Part shown: piece by piece, positions 1 to 7,766 of the stretch
Layout: each line of letters begins with the position of its first letter
Position numbering within the stretch: position 1 is the stretch's first letter
NCBI GenBank assembly: GCA_910584365.1
Contig: CAJUAF010000029.1
Coordinates: 1-28,762, forward strand
DNA: 28,762 nt
Reading direction: 5' to 3'
From: an uncultured Muribaculaceae bacterium
GTDB lineage: Bacteria > Bacteroidota > Bacteroidia > Bacteroidales > Muribaculaceae
Notes under the pieces: generated by a model
What the model was told of the DNA's origin: nothing
Databases searched by the model: none
Seen by the model: only the letters and a program-made list of their open reading frames with translations
Position numbers and translations under genes: made by a program

Positions 1-4
1 CAGC

Positions 5-1165
5 TTGTCGAAGCCGCCGGCCTTGATATTACGCCTGATTCTGGGATTTTATAGTTTAGTAGGAAAAAACGTTCATGAACGTATGACGTTTGACATCGCA
101 AAGGAAGCCGTCGATTACATTTTTTCTCACCCAGATGAATTTCCGGAAGATGGTGTCTTCTGGGATTTCATAGGTGGTGAACCTTTTCTGGAAATCGATC
201 TGATTGAAAAAATCTGTGATTATATCACAGTGGAGATGTACCGCAGGCGGCATCGCTGGCTGGATAACCATATGTTTGCCTTTACAACGAACGGGATAAA
301 CTATCGCAGCAGTAAAGTGCAACATTATATCCGGAAATATCATGATCGGATTTCCCTTACCATTACTATTGACGGCACGGAAAAGAAACACGATCTCAAC
401 CGTATTTACAAAGAATCGGGCAGAGGTTCATACAAAGATGTGGTAAGGAATATTCCCCTGTGGCTGGAACAGTTCCCTGGCGCCAGCACGAAAGTAACAG
501 TAAGTTCGGCGGATATACCGTATATCACTGAAAGTGTCAGTCATCTTTACGGGTTAGGAATCCGGGAGATACATATCAATTGTGTTTTTGAGGACGTATG
601 GAAAGAGGGAGATGAGACCCTTCTTGAGAATGAGCTGATCAAACTGGCTGATCTCTTGATTGACAGCGGGATGTATAAGGATCTGAAATGTTCTTTTTTT
701 GATCCTACGATAGGTAAGCCGTTGGATTTGGAAAGAAATAACAACAATTGGTGCGGTGCCGGTCGGATGCTATCGGTGGACGCTGCGGGGAACTTCTATC
801 CCTGTACCCGATTCGCCCAGTTTTCATTAAGAAGTAAGAAACCGATAATCATAGGCAATGTGAAAACTGGAATAAATCAGAATCTTCTGCGACCGTTTCT
901 TTCATTAGACCGATTCACGCAATCGACAAACGAGTGTCTTAATTGCGACATAGCATCGGGTTGTGCATGGTGTCAGGGTGAGAATTACGATGCAGCTGAT
1001 TCAAATACTATATACCAGCGTGCCACGGCTATATGCAAGATGCATAAAGCCAGGGTAAGAGCCAATAATTACTTCTTCAATAAGCTTTTTGCGGTAACGG
1101 ATAAAGCCGAAGCGGAAAAATTTTTAGCGCAATCTTCAAATAACGGGTCATATCCCTATTGCTGA
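5..1165 (+). CDS. Radical SAM/SPASM peptide maturase, CXXX-repeat target family (5'-partial or N-terminally truncated)
   Basis: The protein resembles the radical SAM maturases that act on Cys-X-X-X repeat peptides (RiPP precursors). Numbering from position 5, the GGEP motif that binds SAM is at residues 57-60 and TIDG is at 121-124. A C-terminal SPASM-type auxiliary cluster region has cysteines 250, 267, 311, 314, 320, 323 and 344, including CLNC, GCAWCQG and ICKMHKARVRANNY, which I remember as a hallmark of this family. The N-terminal CxxxCxxC that holds the catalytic [4Fe-4S] cluster should lie just before KNVHERMTF, but the in-frame sequence there is RLILGFYSLVGK with no cysteine. The frame is open to the window edge, and ATG 83 is the first in-frame ATG. 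Either the 5' end is cut by a recombination or assembly junction near 50-65, or the enzyme is degenerate. The next gene starts 4 bases after the stop. Family call is firm; intactness is doubtful. Confidence 0.82.
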   Translation: MSKPPALILRLILGFYSLVGKNVHERMTFDIAKEAVDYIFSHPDEFPEDGVFWDFIGGEPFLEIDLIEKICDYITVEMYRRRHRWLDNHMFAFTTNGINYRSSKVQHYIRKYHDRISLTITIDGTEKKHDLNRIYKESGRGSYKDVVRNIPLWLEQFPGASTKVTVSSADIPYITESVSHLYGLGIREIHINCVFEDVWKEGDETLLENELIKLADLLIDSGMYKDLKCSFFDPTIGKPLDLERNNNNWCGAGRMLSVDAAGNFYPCTRFAQFSLRSKKPIIIGNVKTGINQNLLRPFLSLDRFTQSTNECLNCDIASGCAWCQGENYDAADSNTIYQRATAICKMHKARVRANNYFFNKLFAVTDKAEAEKFLAQSSNNGSYPYC

Positions 1166-1169
1166 TGTC

Positions 1170-2129
1170 ATGAAATATCTTATAGTAATTCTATGTGATT
1201 CCGCGCCATCCTTTTGTCACTATACCCATGGCAAAAGAGGACGTACACCTAAGCTCATGCCGATATCTGTGCTTACGGATGTGATAAATATGGCAATGAA
1301 AGAAAACTTAGTGCTTCAATTCGTATGGCCGGAATATGAATTGCCGGAGGAGTATAATAGGGTGATAAAATATACAAATCATATCGACATCCGCCCGTAT
1401 GCTTCTTCCCAGCCAGCTGAAATAATCGTTTTGGAGAGGAGTGAGTTGCAGCGCCTTCCGTTAACTGATTTCCCGCATCTGCACAATGTGAGCATACGTT
1501 TGACTTTCGACGAGTTTATTTCTGCGACTCAGGAGCTTACTCTCGCTCTTCATAAGATAGACCGTATGAATATATCGGTTGAATTCCCGGAACATCTCCA
1601 GGAGAGGGCTGTCTGTCTCTATGACAATACATTAGAAAGACTATCAGAGCAGATTGTCAAGGAATATAAGGCTGATCATCCGGTACAACTTAATATTCTT
1701 ACGGACCGTTTGTCATTAAGCCGGATGAATAACTGTAATTCAGGTACGGATAGCCTGTGTACGGCTCCTGACGGGAATCTTTATATCTGCCCCGGATTCT
1801 ATTATGACCGTTCTGAGCCGGTGGGAAAGGTCGTCGGCGGATTCAAAATCAAAAATCCGCAGCTATATAGACTTGAATATGCCCCAATCTGCAGAATATG
1901 CGATGCTTATCATTGCAGACGTTGCGTATGGCAGAATCAAAAAAGTACCCTTGAGACAAATACGCCGGGACATGAGCAATGCGTTATCTCGCATTTGGAA
2001 AGGAATGCATCCTGTAGATTGCTTCGGCGTCTACGGGAAGAGGGATGTTGTCCTGACGGCGTTTCAGATATATCCGAAGTTGATTTTTTGGATCCTTTTT
2101 ATAATCTGCCACGAATTCGTTTGAAATGA
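1170..2129 (+). CDS. CXXX-repeat peptide maturase (partner protein, SPASM-like, no radical SAM motif)
   Basis: This 319-residue protein matches my recollection of the second component of CXXX-repeat peptide systems. It is a radical SAM-like protein that lacks the CxxxCxxC motif but keeps a cysteine-rich C-terminal half. Visible there are NNCNSGTDSLCTAPDGNLYICPG (split here as CNSG, LCTAPDG, YICPG), CRICDAYHCRRCVWQNQ, a later EQC, and two more cysteines near the C-terminus (ASC and CC). Such clusters usually bind auxiliary iron-sulfur centres. The N-terminal half (MKYLIVILCDSAPSFCHY) has the alternating pattern of a partial TIM-barrel. It starts 4 bases after the radical SAM gene and overlaps the next gene by the ATGA tetranucleotide, so the three are co-translated. 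It probably acts with the upstream enzyme in modifying or recognising the precursor peptide in the cytoplasm. The exact reaction is unknown. Confidence 0.78.
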   Translation: MKYLIVILCDSAPSFCHYTHGKRGRTPKLMPISVLTDVINMAMKENLVLQFVWPEYELPEEYNRVIKYTNHIDIRPYASSQPAEIIVLERSELQRLPLTDFPHLHNVSIRLTFDEFISATQELTLALHKIDRMNISVEFPEHLQERAVCLYDNTLERLSEQIVKEYKADHPVQLNILTDRLSLSRMNNCNSGTDSLCTAPDGNLYICPGFYYDRSEPVGKVVGGFKIKNPQLYRLEYAPICRICDAYHCRRCVWQNQKSTLETNTPGHEQCVISHLERNASCRLLRRLREEGCCPDGVSDISEVDFLDPFYNLPRIRLK

Positions 2130-2398
2130 AACTTAAAGTAGCTACTGTATCTGATGAGGAACAATCCGAAATCAGCCGGTTGTTTAAACGGCGTAAATTT
2201 CTGGAGACACTGAGGACTCTCATAACTGAATCCGATAAAGAATTGTATCTGCGTTATCAGAGTGATGTAACTTCTACGGTCCAGGCTATAGACGGATGGT
2301 GGGAGGAAATAAAACTCCTATACCATCTTGTGCCGGTAGCCGGCGGCAGATGGCAGATAGATTTTCAAACAAAAACCATATATTTAATAACCCCATGA
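2126..2398 (+). CDS. CXXX-repeat peptide modification system accessory protein
   Basis: A 90-residue soluble protein rich in charged residues, with an N-terminal helical part (EEQSEISRLFKRRKFLETLRTLI) and a C-terminal strand-like part (RWQIDFQTKTIYLITP). It has no signal peptide, membrane segment or metal motif. Its size, its place immediately after the two maturases and the WW-containing middle (AIDGWWEEIKLLYHLVP) fit the small third protein of CXXX-repeat peptide systems. Its role is unproven; a leader-peptide recognition or scaffold role is an inference. It overlaps the preceding gene and the following tatA by 4 bases each (ATGA), which points to one tightly coupled operon. The AT-rich composition matches the two genes before it. 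Confidence 0.7.
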   Translation: MKLKVATVSDEEQSEISRLFKRRKFLETLRTLITESDKELYLRYQSDVTSTVQAIDGWWEEIKLLYHLVPVAGGRWQIDFQTKTIYLITP

Positions 2399-2685
2399 TT
2401 ATCTGTGCTATTGGAGGGACGGAGATTATCCTACTCTGCGTTGTTGCTCTTCTTGTATTTGGCGGGAAGAAGATTCCTGAATTGATGAAAGGATTAGGAC
2501 AAGGTGTACAGTCCTTTAAGAAAGGGATGTCGGAAGAAGAGGAAAAACCGGTGTCTCCCGAAGAGAAATATAAAGAACGGGAAAGACTTAAAGCTCAGAT
2601 TATACGGGAAAAAGAGCTGGAAGAAGAACTCCAGAAAAATAAAGACCGTGTGCATGACAATCAGCCCAAAGGAAACACAGAGTGA
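2395..2685 (+). CDS. tatA: Sec-independent protein translocase subunit TatA/TatE
   Basis: TatA forms the size-adjustable pore of the twin-arginine translocase, which exports folded proteins across the inner membrane. The 96-residue product has the standard layout. A short N-terminal transmembrane helix runs over residues 6-22 (IGGTEIILLCVVALLVF). The FG hinge follows, in the form FGGKKIPELMKGLGQG. Next comes an amphipathic helix that ends in SFKKGM, then a long, highly charged Glu/Lys tail. The start is the ATG that overlaps the stop of the preceding gene (ATGA); the open frame continues upstream but has no TatA-like sequence there. Placement directly behind the maturase genes suggests that the modified peptide is a Tat substrate. 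Still AT-rich, like the genes before it. Confidence 0.88.
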   Translation: MIICAIGGTEIILLCVVALLVFGGKKIPELMKGLGQGVQSFKKGMSEEEEKPVSPEEKYKERERLKAQIIREKELEEELQKNKDRVHDNQPKGNTE

Positions 2686-3481
2686 GGGTCTGATGACTTT
2701 CGGGGGACACCTGGAGGTTCTCCGGAGGATGGTAATCAGGGTGGTGGCGGTCACCTTGGTTTTGGCGTGTGTGATCTTTTCGTTCAAGGAAGTTACGTTC
2801 GCCCTCCTGCTGGCTCCCTCGGAGTGGGATTTCTCTACTTACCGCTGGATCGAGGAGTTTTGCCGGAAGTTCGATCCTGGGTTCCGGTTCGAGGAGTTCC
2901 ATGTTGACCTGATCGCCACGGATCTGTCGAGTCAGTTCATGACCCATCTGTCGACATCGCTGTACCTGGGGTTGCTCTGCGCCTCGCCGTGGATTCTTTT
3001 TGAACTTTTCCGGTTCGTATCGCCGGCGCTGCTCGAAAGCGAGAGGAAATATTCCGTGCGTATAGTGGTTACGGTCTATCTGCTTTTTGTCGCCGGGGTG
3101 CTTATGAGTTATTATATTCTGTTTCCCGTATCATTCAGGTTCTTAGGCACATATTCCGTAGCTGAGAGAATCCACAGCACAATCACCCTCGACAGCTATA
3201 TATCGACCTTTGTAACGCTGACCCTGCTGATGGGGCTGGTGTTCCAGCTGCCGGTAATCGCCTTCGTGCTGGGGAAAATGGGGCTTGTGCGATCGGAGTT
3301 CCTGGTGCGCTACCGTCGCTATGCCTTTTTGATAATCTGCCTGGTGGCGGCCATAATAACGCCTCCCGATGTGATGACGCTGATTCTGGTGGCTGTCCCG
3401 CTCTATCTCCTCTATGAAGTAAGCATCAAAGTGATTCGTTTCACCGAGCGGGGCGCCGGGGAGGATGGTGCCGTTGCCTGA
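2654..3481 (+). CDS. tatC: Sec-independent protein translocase subunit TatC
   Basis: TatC is the polytopic receptor that binds the twin-arginine signal together with TatA/B. The product is 275 residues with about six transmembrane helices. The N-terminal family signature appears as MTFGGHLEVLRRMVIR; most relatives have TFWDHLEELR, so the WD is replaced by GG. Further matches are FELFRFVSPALLESERKY and FVLGKMGLV...YRRYAFLIICLVAAIITPPDV. A long insertion between helices 1 and 2 (SEWDFSTYRW...FHVDLIATDLSSQF) is typical of Bacteroidetes TatC. The start chosen is ATG 2654, overlapping tatA by 32 bases. ATG 2693, directly before TFGGHL and with GAGG upstream, is an equally good choice. Composition jumps from AT-rich to GC-rich right at the start of this gene. 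No TatB is seen, as usual in this phylum. A run of eight T at 3512-3519 follows the stop without a clear stem. Confidence 0.9.
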   Translation: MTISPKETQSEGLMTFGGHLEVLRRMVIRVVAVTLVLACVIFSFKEVTFALLLAPSEWDFSTYRWIEEFCRKFDPGFRFEEFHVDLIATDLSSQFMTHLSTSLYLGLLCASPWILFELFRFVSPALLESERKYSVRIVVTVYLLFVAGVLMSYYILFPVSFRFLGTYSVAERIHSTITLDSYISTFVTLTLLMGLVFQLPVIAFVLGKMGLVRSEFLVRYRRYAFLIICLVAAIITPPDVMTLILVAVPLYLLYEVSIKVIRFTERGAGEDGAVA

Positions 3482-3554
3482 GATTGCTTGCCCGGGGAAG
3501 GGAGGGTGGTGTTTTTTTTGTGGCAAAAAGTTAACAGGTTTAAGGTATTTTTAG

Positions 3555-3562
3555 TATATTTG
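3555..3562 (+). promoter_or_regulatory. Bacteroidetes-type -7 element (TATATTTG)
   Basis: TATATTTG matches TAnnTTTG and lies about 95 bases upstream of the BspA-like gene. I see no good TTTG -33 element 19-21 bases upstream; GTTA sits there instead. The call therefore rests on the -7 motif and position only. Confidence 0.4.
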
Positions 3563-3656
3563 CCGCGCAAATCCTGATGCTGCCTTACGCCGGTCGGGAA
3601 ACCGGGGTGTTTTGGTGGCTGATTGTCTCATTCTAACATTAATGTGGATTCCGAGA

Positions 3657-5651
3657 ATGAAAAAACATCTACTTTTCCTTACTTTAGCAGCCGGCCTGTT
3701 TTCGTCGGCTGCCGCCGCTATTCCCGAAGGGGGATGGTCGGTAACACCCGCGCCGGGCGCTACCGTAGTGTCGATCGCTGAAATCAAGGTGTCGAAGGCT
3801 AATGAACATTACATGGACCCCTACATCAACCGTTCGGTCAAAATCAACGGGGAGTCTATCGCGATCACTCAGAAGGCTTCCAGCGACGGAAGTTCCATAG
3901 TGATGACCCTGGCAACTCCCGTGGAGCAGTCCGGGGAATATGAAATCGTCATTCCGGCGCGTACTTTCACCTACGACTATGACTACTGGACGGATGATTC
4001 CTACGACAATCCCGAAATGTCATGGAACGTCACCGTCGACAATCCCGATCATCCCATTGTGCCGGATATTCCTCAGGTGACTGTCGCCGCCACTCCCGCC
4101 AGCGGCGAGACGGTCAAGAGCCTGTCGGAAATCACGGTGCAGTTCCAGGGGGCCGCAAAAGCTGTTCCGGCCGAAGGCGCTACCGCCACGGTTACCTCTC
4201 TGGGTAGCGCCGTAGAGTGTACCGTAGCCATCGCCGCCGCTTCGGAGGAGACTCCCGACGCCGTCACACTTACGCTTACACCGGCACTTACCGTCTCGGG
4301 CGAATATACGGTCACCGTACCCGAAGGCGCCGTGGAACTCGCTACGGATGCCGACGTGAAGTTCTCCAGCCCCGAGTTCAAACTCAACTATACGGTCAAG
4401 GCTCCTCCCGCCGTCGGCGAAAGATTCGTTGTGGACAAAATCCGCTATAAGGTGCTGTCGCGCGACGATATGACAGTCGAGGTGACCTTCCCCGAATCGG
4501 AGCCCGACTATGCCGACCTGACAACCGTTCCTCTCTCCACCGTCTATGACGGAGAAACCTACACCGTCATCGCCATCGGCGACCTGGCTTTCTCGGAAGT
4601 CAAGGGCCTGGAGGCGTTTACGGTTCCCGAAGGGATCGTGCGCATCGGCGAGGGAGCTTTCTGGGAGAGTTCGCTGACCGAGATTTCCATCCCGGCCTCC
4701 GTAACCGAGCTGGGCGAGAGCGCGTTCGAGAACTGTCAGTCGCTTGTGGCTTTTGATCTTCCCGTTACCGTCACCAATGTAGGCGCAAGCCTGCTCAGCG
4801 GGTGCGCGTCGCTCAAGAGCGTCACCCTCCACGAAGGGCTGACCGCCATCCCCGCCAGCTTCGTACAGGGCTGCGGGCTGCTGGAATCGCTGGAGGTTCC
4901 CTCGACGGTTACCGTCATCGGCGAGTTCGCCATGTCGGAGTGCAGCAAGCTGACCCAGACCAATATCCCCGAGGGCGTAACGAAACTCGAACGCTTCGCT
5001 TACGCCTACTGCGTGGAGCTTACCAAACTGCCCGTGCCTGAGAGCGTTACCGAGCTGGGCCATGGCGTCTTCTATCAGAGCGGCCTCACAGAGGCCACGC
5101 TTCCCGAGGCCTTAACGGTAATTCCCGACGGAACTTTCCAGTGCTGCACCAACCTCAAGGAGTTCACAATCGGCAACAATGTTACCGAGATCGAACTGCA
5201 GGCGTTCTACTGGTGCTTCGGTCTTGAGAAAATCGTGTTCGGCGAAAAGGTCGCCACCATCGGCTCGGAAGCATTCAAGGGAGACAAGGCTATTACCGAT
5301 GTGATGAGCCTCAATACAGTGCCTCCCACGGGTGCGGTATTCGAGCAGGAAGTGTACGATACGGCCACACTGAAAGTGCCCGACGAAGCCATCGAGGCAT
5401 ACCGCGCAGCCGACGGATGGAAGGAATTCCAGAATATCCAGACTACTTCCGGCCTGGAGACAGTGGTCGCAGCCGACGCGTCGCTGACCCTCGCCGGTGA
5501 CGTCCTTGAAATCGTCTCCGACACCACGGTCACCGTCTGCACCGTACAGGGTGTGGTCCTCTACCAGGGTACTTCCGGCAGCGTGGTTCTCCCGTCGCAC
5601 GGCGTCTACCTGGTTACCTCCGGTGACACTACCGCCAAAATCGTTTATTAA
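3657..5651 (+). CDS. Secreted BspA-like leucine-rich repeat protein with Ig-like domains and T9SS-type tail
   Basis: This 664-residue protein starts at ATG 3657, because MKKHLLFLTLAAGLFSSAAAA is a clear signal peptide; the frame is open further upstream but not signal-like. Two Ig-like beta domains follow (about 22-125 and 137-245), each built around SGEYEIVIPA or SGEYTVTVPEGA. From about 253 to 595 there are BspA/LRR_5 repeats of about 23 residues, with the recurring pattern TxIGExAFxxCxxLxxxxIPxxVT. The repeat block ends in the usual cap (AYRAADGWKEFQNI). The last 65 residues (LEIVSDTTVTVCTVQG..., ending HGVYLVTSGDTTAKIVY) resemble a type IX secretion sorting domain. Such proteins are surface adhesins or glycan/host-binding proteins; the ligand here is unknown. 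It is monocistronic, with its own promoter-like motif and a terminator hairpin. Confidence 0.9.
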   Translation: MKKHLLFLTLAAGLFSSAAAAIPEGGWSVTPAPGATVVSIAEIKVSKANEHYMDPYINRSVKINGESIAITQKASSDGSSIVMTLATPVEQSGEYEIVIPARTFTYDYDYWTDDSYDNPEMSWNVTVDNPDHPIVPDIPQVTVAATPASGETVKSLSEITVQFQGAAKAVPAEGATATVTSLGSAVECTVAIAAASEETPDAVTLTLTPALTVSGEYTVTVPEGAVELATDADVKFSSPEFKLNYTVKAPPAVGERFVVDKIRYKVLSRDDMTVEVTFPESEPDYADLTTVPLSTVYDGETYTVIAIGDLAFSEVKGLEAFTVPEGIVRIGEGAFWESSLTEISIPASVTELGESAFENCQSLVAFDLPVTVTNVGASLLSGCASLKSVTLHEGLTAIPASFVQGCGLLESLEVPSTVTVIGEFAMSECSKLTQTNIPEGVTKLERFAYAYCVELTKLPVPESVTELGHGVFYQSGLTEATLPEALTVIPDGTFQCCTNLKEFTIGNNVTEIELQAFYWCFGLEKIVFGEKVATIGSEAFKGDKAITDVMSLNTVPPTGAVFEQEVYDTATLKVPDEAIEAYRAADGWKEFQNIQTTSGLETVVAADASLTLAGDVLEIVSDTTVTVCTVQGVVLYQGTSGSVVLPSHGVYLVTSGDTTAKIVY

Positions 5652-5683
5652 TCCCCTGTATTATCCCATAAACACAGGAATAA

Positions 5684-5722
5684 CCCTGCCGGGAGGTGGC
5701 TCATGCCCCCCGGCGGGGTTTG
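5684..5722 (+). terminator. Rho-independent terminator after the BspA-like gene
   Basis: A GC-rich hairpin starts with CCCTGCCGGGAGGTGGC, has the loop TCAT and returns with GCCCCCCGGCGGGG. It is followed by TTTGTTGTG and lies 32 bases after the stop codon. Confidence 0.7.
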
Positions 5723-5803
5723 TTGTGTCCCGGTGGATTCGTCGTTGGCGTTCCTCCCGGAATTCGTTCCCCTAAAAATATGTTATAGAATATATCGGAA
5801 AAG

Positions 5804-5834
5804 TTTGGATTGATGAAAAATTTACTTACTTTTG
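5804..5834 (+). promoter_or_regulatory. Consensus Bacteroidetes promoter for lpxA
   Basis: A -33 TTTG at 5804-5807 and a -7 TACTTTTG at 5827-5834 are separated by 19 bases, a perfect match to TTTG-N19-TAnnTTTG. Transcription should start near 5841, giving a leader of about 32 bases. The frame of the downstream gene is open through this site, so the promoter argues against any start codon upstream of 5873. Confidence 0.82.
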
Positions 5835-5872
5835 CCTATCCAACCGGAAAAACTAATAAAATACGATATACC

Positions 5873-6661
5873 ATGATTTCTCCATTAGCCCACGTTGACC
5901 CCGCTGCCCGTTTAGGCAAGAACGTTACCGTCTATCCCTTCGCTTTCATCGACAAGGATGTCGAGGTCGGCGACAACTGCGAGATTTTCCCCTACGCTTC
6001 CCTTATGGCGGGAACGCGCATGGGCAACAACTGCCGCATCTTCCAGGGTGCCATTGTCTCGGCCGAGCCTCAGGATTTCCGCTATAAGGGGGACGCCTCC
6101 CTCTGTGAAATCGGCGACAATGTTGTCATCCGCGAACACGTCATCATTAACCGGAGCATCCACGCCGGGAAGTCAACCGTCATCGGCCACGATTCTTTCG
6201 TAATGGCCAACAGCCACATAGGTCATGACACGGTAATCACCGGAAAAGCCGTTGTCGGCAACGGCGTTGTCATCGCCGGCGACTGCCGCGTGGACGACTG
6301 TGTGATTCTCTCCTCCAACTCCGTGCTGCATGAGAACTCCCGTGTGGGCAAATGGTGTCTGATAAAGGGTGGATGCCGCATTTCGGGCAACGTTCCCCCT
6401 TACGTAATCATCGCCCATAACCCCGCGGCCTACTTCGGGGTGAACGCCTACGTAATGCGCAAAAATGGCTTCACCGACGAGGAAATCGATGATATCGCAA
6501 AGGCCTACCGCAACGTCTACCAGAGCGGTATCTCCGTCTTCAACGCCCTGCGCCGCATCGAGGCCGACATCGATCCTTCTCCCATACGCGACTCCATCCT
6601 GACCTTCATCCGCTCCAACGACCTCAAGATCGTAGCTATCCCCGTCGACCTCGGCGACTGA
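5873..6661 (+). CDS. lpxA: Acyl-ACP--UDP-N-acetylglucosamine O-acyltransferase (LpxA)
   Basis: LpxA transfers a 3-hydroxyacyl chain from acyl carrier protein to UDP-GlcNAc, the first step of lipid A synthesis in the cytoplasm. The 262-residue product has the expected left-handed beta-helix of hexapeptide repeats (about residues 2-190: HVDPAARLGKNVTV, GNNCRIFQGAIVSAEPQD and so on). The SHIGHD motif follows, in which His118 should match the catalytic His125 of E. coli. Next is PPYVIIAHNPAAYFGVN and a C-terminal helical domain. The start is ATG 5873, downstream of the promoter at 5804-5834; an ATG at 5813 lies inside the promoter and is rejected. In Bacteroidales the main lpxA normally sits with lpxD and lpxC-fabZ. 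This copy is alone with its own promoter, so it may be a second paralogue with a different acyl-chain preference. Confidence 0.88.
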   Translation: MISPLAHVDPAARLGKNVTVYPFAFIDKDVEVGDNCEIFPYASLMAGTRMGNNCRIFQGAIVSAEPQDFRYKGDASLCEIGDNVVIREHVIINRSIHAGKSTVIGHDSFVMANSHIGHDTVITGKAVVGNGVVIAGDCRVDDCVILSSNSVLHENSRVGKWCLIKGGCRISGNVPPYVIIAHNPAAYFGVNAYVMRKNGFTDEEIDDIAKAYRNVYQSGISVFNALRRIEADIDPSPIRDSILTFIRSNDLKIVAIPVDLGD

Positions 6662-6710
6662 TTTCCCCTTCCCCCGGAACATCCCCTTTTTGCCATCGGG
6701 ACGAAAACAG

Positions 6711-6758
6711 GGCGGTGTGCAGTTCAAAATTTTGAATTTTGAATTTCGACACACCGCC
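6711..6758. repeat. Inverted repeat with AT-rich palindromic core
   Basis: GGCGGTGTG (6711-6719) is matched exactly by CACACCGCC (6750-6758). The 30-base interior contains the palindrome TTCAAAATTTTGAA (6723-6736) and a second TTTTGAATTT unit. It starts 50 bases after the lpxA stop. It could be a terminator for lpxA, although no T-run follows, or an operator or element end at the border of the AT-rich KilA-N pocket. Confidence 0.6.
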
Positions 6759-6882
6759 ATTACTCTATTCCCGTCCCCGCTGACCCCTTACAATGCGGCT
6801 GAAGAATATATGAAAGGATCAGAAATGGCAATCTTAAATATTTCAGCTAACTCGATACCTGAAAATCAATCCAATACTTTCA

Positions 6883-7692
6883 ATGGCAAAAATTATTGTT
6901 CAGAACACGAATATAACAATAATCACCGTAAATGGTGAGGATTATGTATCGATAACTGATCTGGCACGGCATAAAAGCGATGATCCTACTGCGGTTATCG
7001 GAAACTGGATGCGCAACCGGAATACCATTGAATTCCTTGGTATTTGGGAGAGTCTTTATAACCCTGGTTTCAAACCCCTCGAATTCGAGGGGTTTAGAAA
7101 GGAAGCCGGCTTAAATGCCTTTACTCTTTCGCCCAAGAAATGGATTGAAACGACGAATGCCATAGGGTTAGTCTCTAAAGCCGGGCGGTATGGTGGAACT
7201 TATGCGCATAAAGATATAGCTTTCAAGTTTGCGAGCTGGATATCAGTCGAGTTCGAACTATACATTGTAAAAGAGTTTCAGCGGCTTAAAGCGGAGGAAC
7301 AAAAAGTTTTAGGTTGGTCAGCTAAACGAGAGTTATCCAAAATAAATTATCGGATTCATACGGATGCAATAAAGCAAAATCTTGTTCCGGCGGAAATTAC
7401 CAAAGCGCAAGCAAGTATAATCTATGCCAATGAAGCGGACGTATTAAATGTTGCTATGTTCGGTTCCACTGCAAAGCAGTGGCGGGAGGCCCACCCCGAG
7501 CTGAAAGGAAATATCCGCGATTATGCTTCTGTCAATGAGCTGATTTGCCTGTCGAATATGGAAAACTTAAATGCCGTGTTTATTGAACAAGGTATTCCTC
7601 AGTCTGAACGACTGATAAAACTCAATCAGATTGCCATACATCAGATGGGGGTGTTGGAAAACGATTGCAACGACCGTAAATTATTGAAATAA
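6883..7692 (+). CDS. KilA-N domain-containing protein
   Basis: This 269-residue protein carries an N-terminal KilA-N domain, a DNA-binding fold first known from phage P1 KilA and large DNA viruses. Visible are DYVSITDLARHKSDDPTAVIGNWMRNRNTIEFLGIWE (residues about 20-57) and the domain end GGTYAHKDIAFKFASWISVEFELYIVKEFQRLK (104-136). The remainder is a helical C-terminal region (ITKAQASIIYANEADVLNVAMFG...). The start at MAKIIVQNT is natural for the family; a short overlapping ORF upstream is not supported. Composition is much more AT-rich than the flanking genes, and the gene is bracketed by inverted repeats at 6711-6758 and 7767-7829, which suggests arrival by transfer. Free-standing KilA-N genes are common in Bacteroidales chromosomes; the cellular role is unknown, with DNA binding expected. 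Confidence 0.85.
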   Translation: MAKIIVQNTNITIITVNGEDYVSITDLARHKSDDPTAVIGNWMRNRNTIEFLGIWESLYNPGFKPLEFEGFRKEAGLNAFTLSPKKWIETTNAIGLVSKAGRYGGTYAHKDIAFKFASWISVEFELYIVKEFQRLKAEEQKVLGWSAKRELSKINYRIHTDAIKQNLVPAEITKAQASIIYANEADVLNVAMFGSTAKQWREAHPELKGNIRDYASVNELICLSNMENLNAVFIEQGIPQSERLIKLNQIAIHQMGVLENDCNDRKLLK

Positions 7693-7766
7693 ATTTTGAG
7701 GTTATCCGGCAGCTCCCATGGATTCCGGGGATATTCCCCATGGATTTCATGGAGGGAAAAGATTTT

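Noticed and set aside
3482..3530. Terminator after tatC based on the run of eight T at 3512-3519
   Set aside because: The sequence before the T-run is G-rich on one strand and gives no convincing stem.
4020..5063. A 347-codon minus-strand frame opposite the leucine-rich repeat gene
   Set aside because: It is a shadow of a GC-rich repetitive gene; no signal, motif or promoter supports it.
6811..6938. Short ORF MKGSEMAILNISANSIP overlapping the start of the KilA-N gene
   Set aside because: No ribosome-binding or family support, and it overlaps the KilA-N frame by 56 bases; probably upstream AT-rich sequence.
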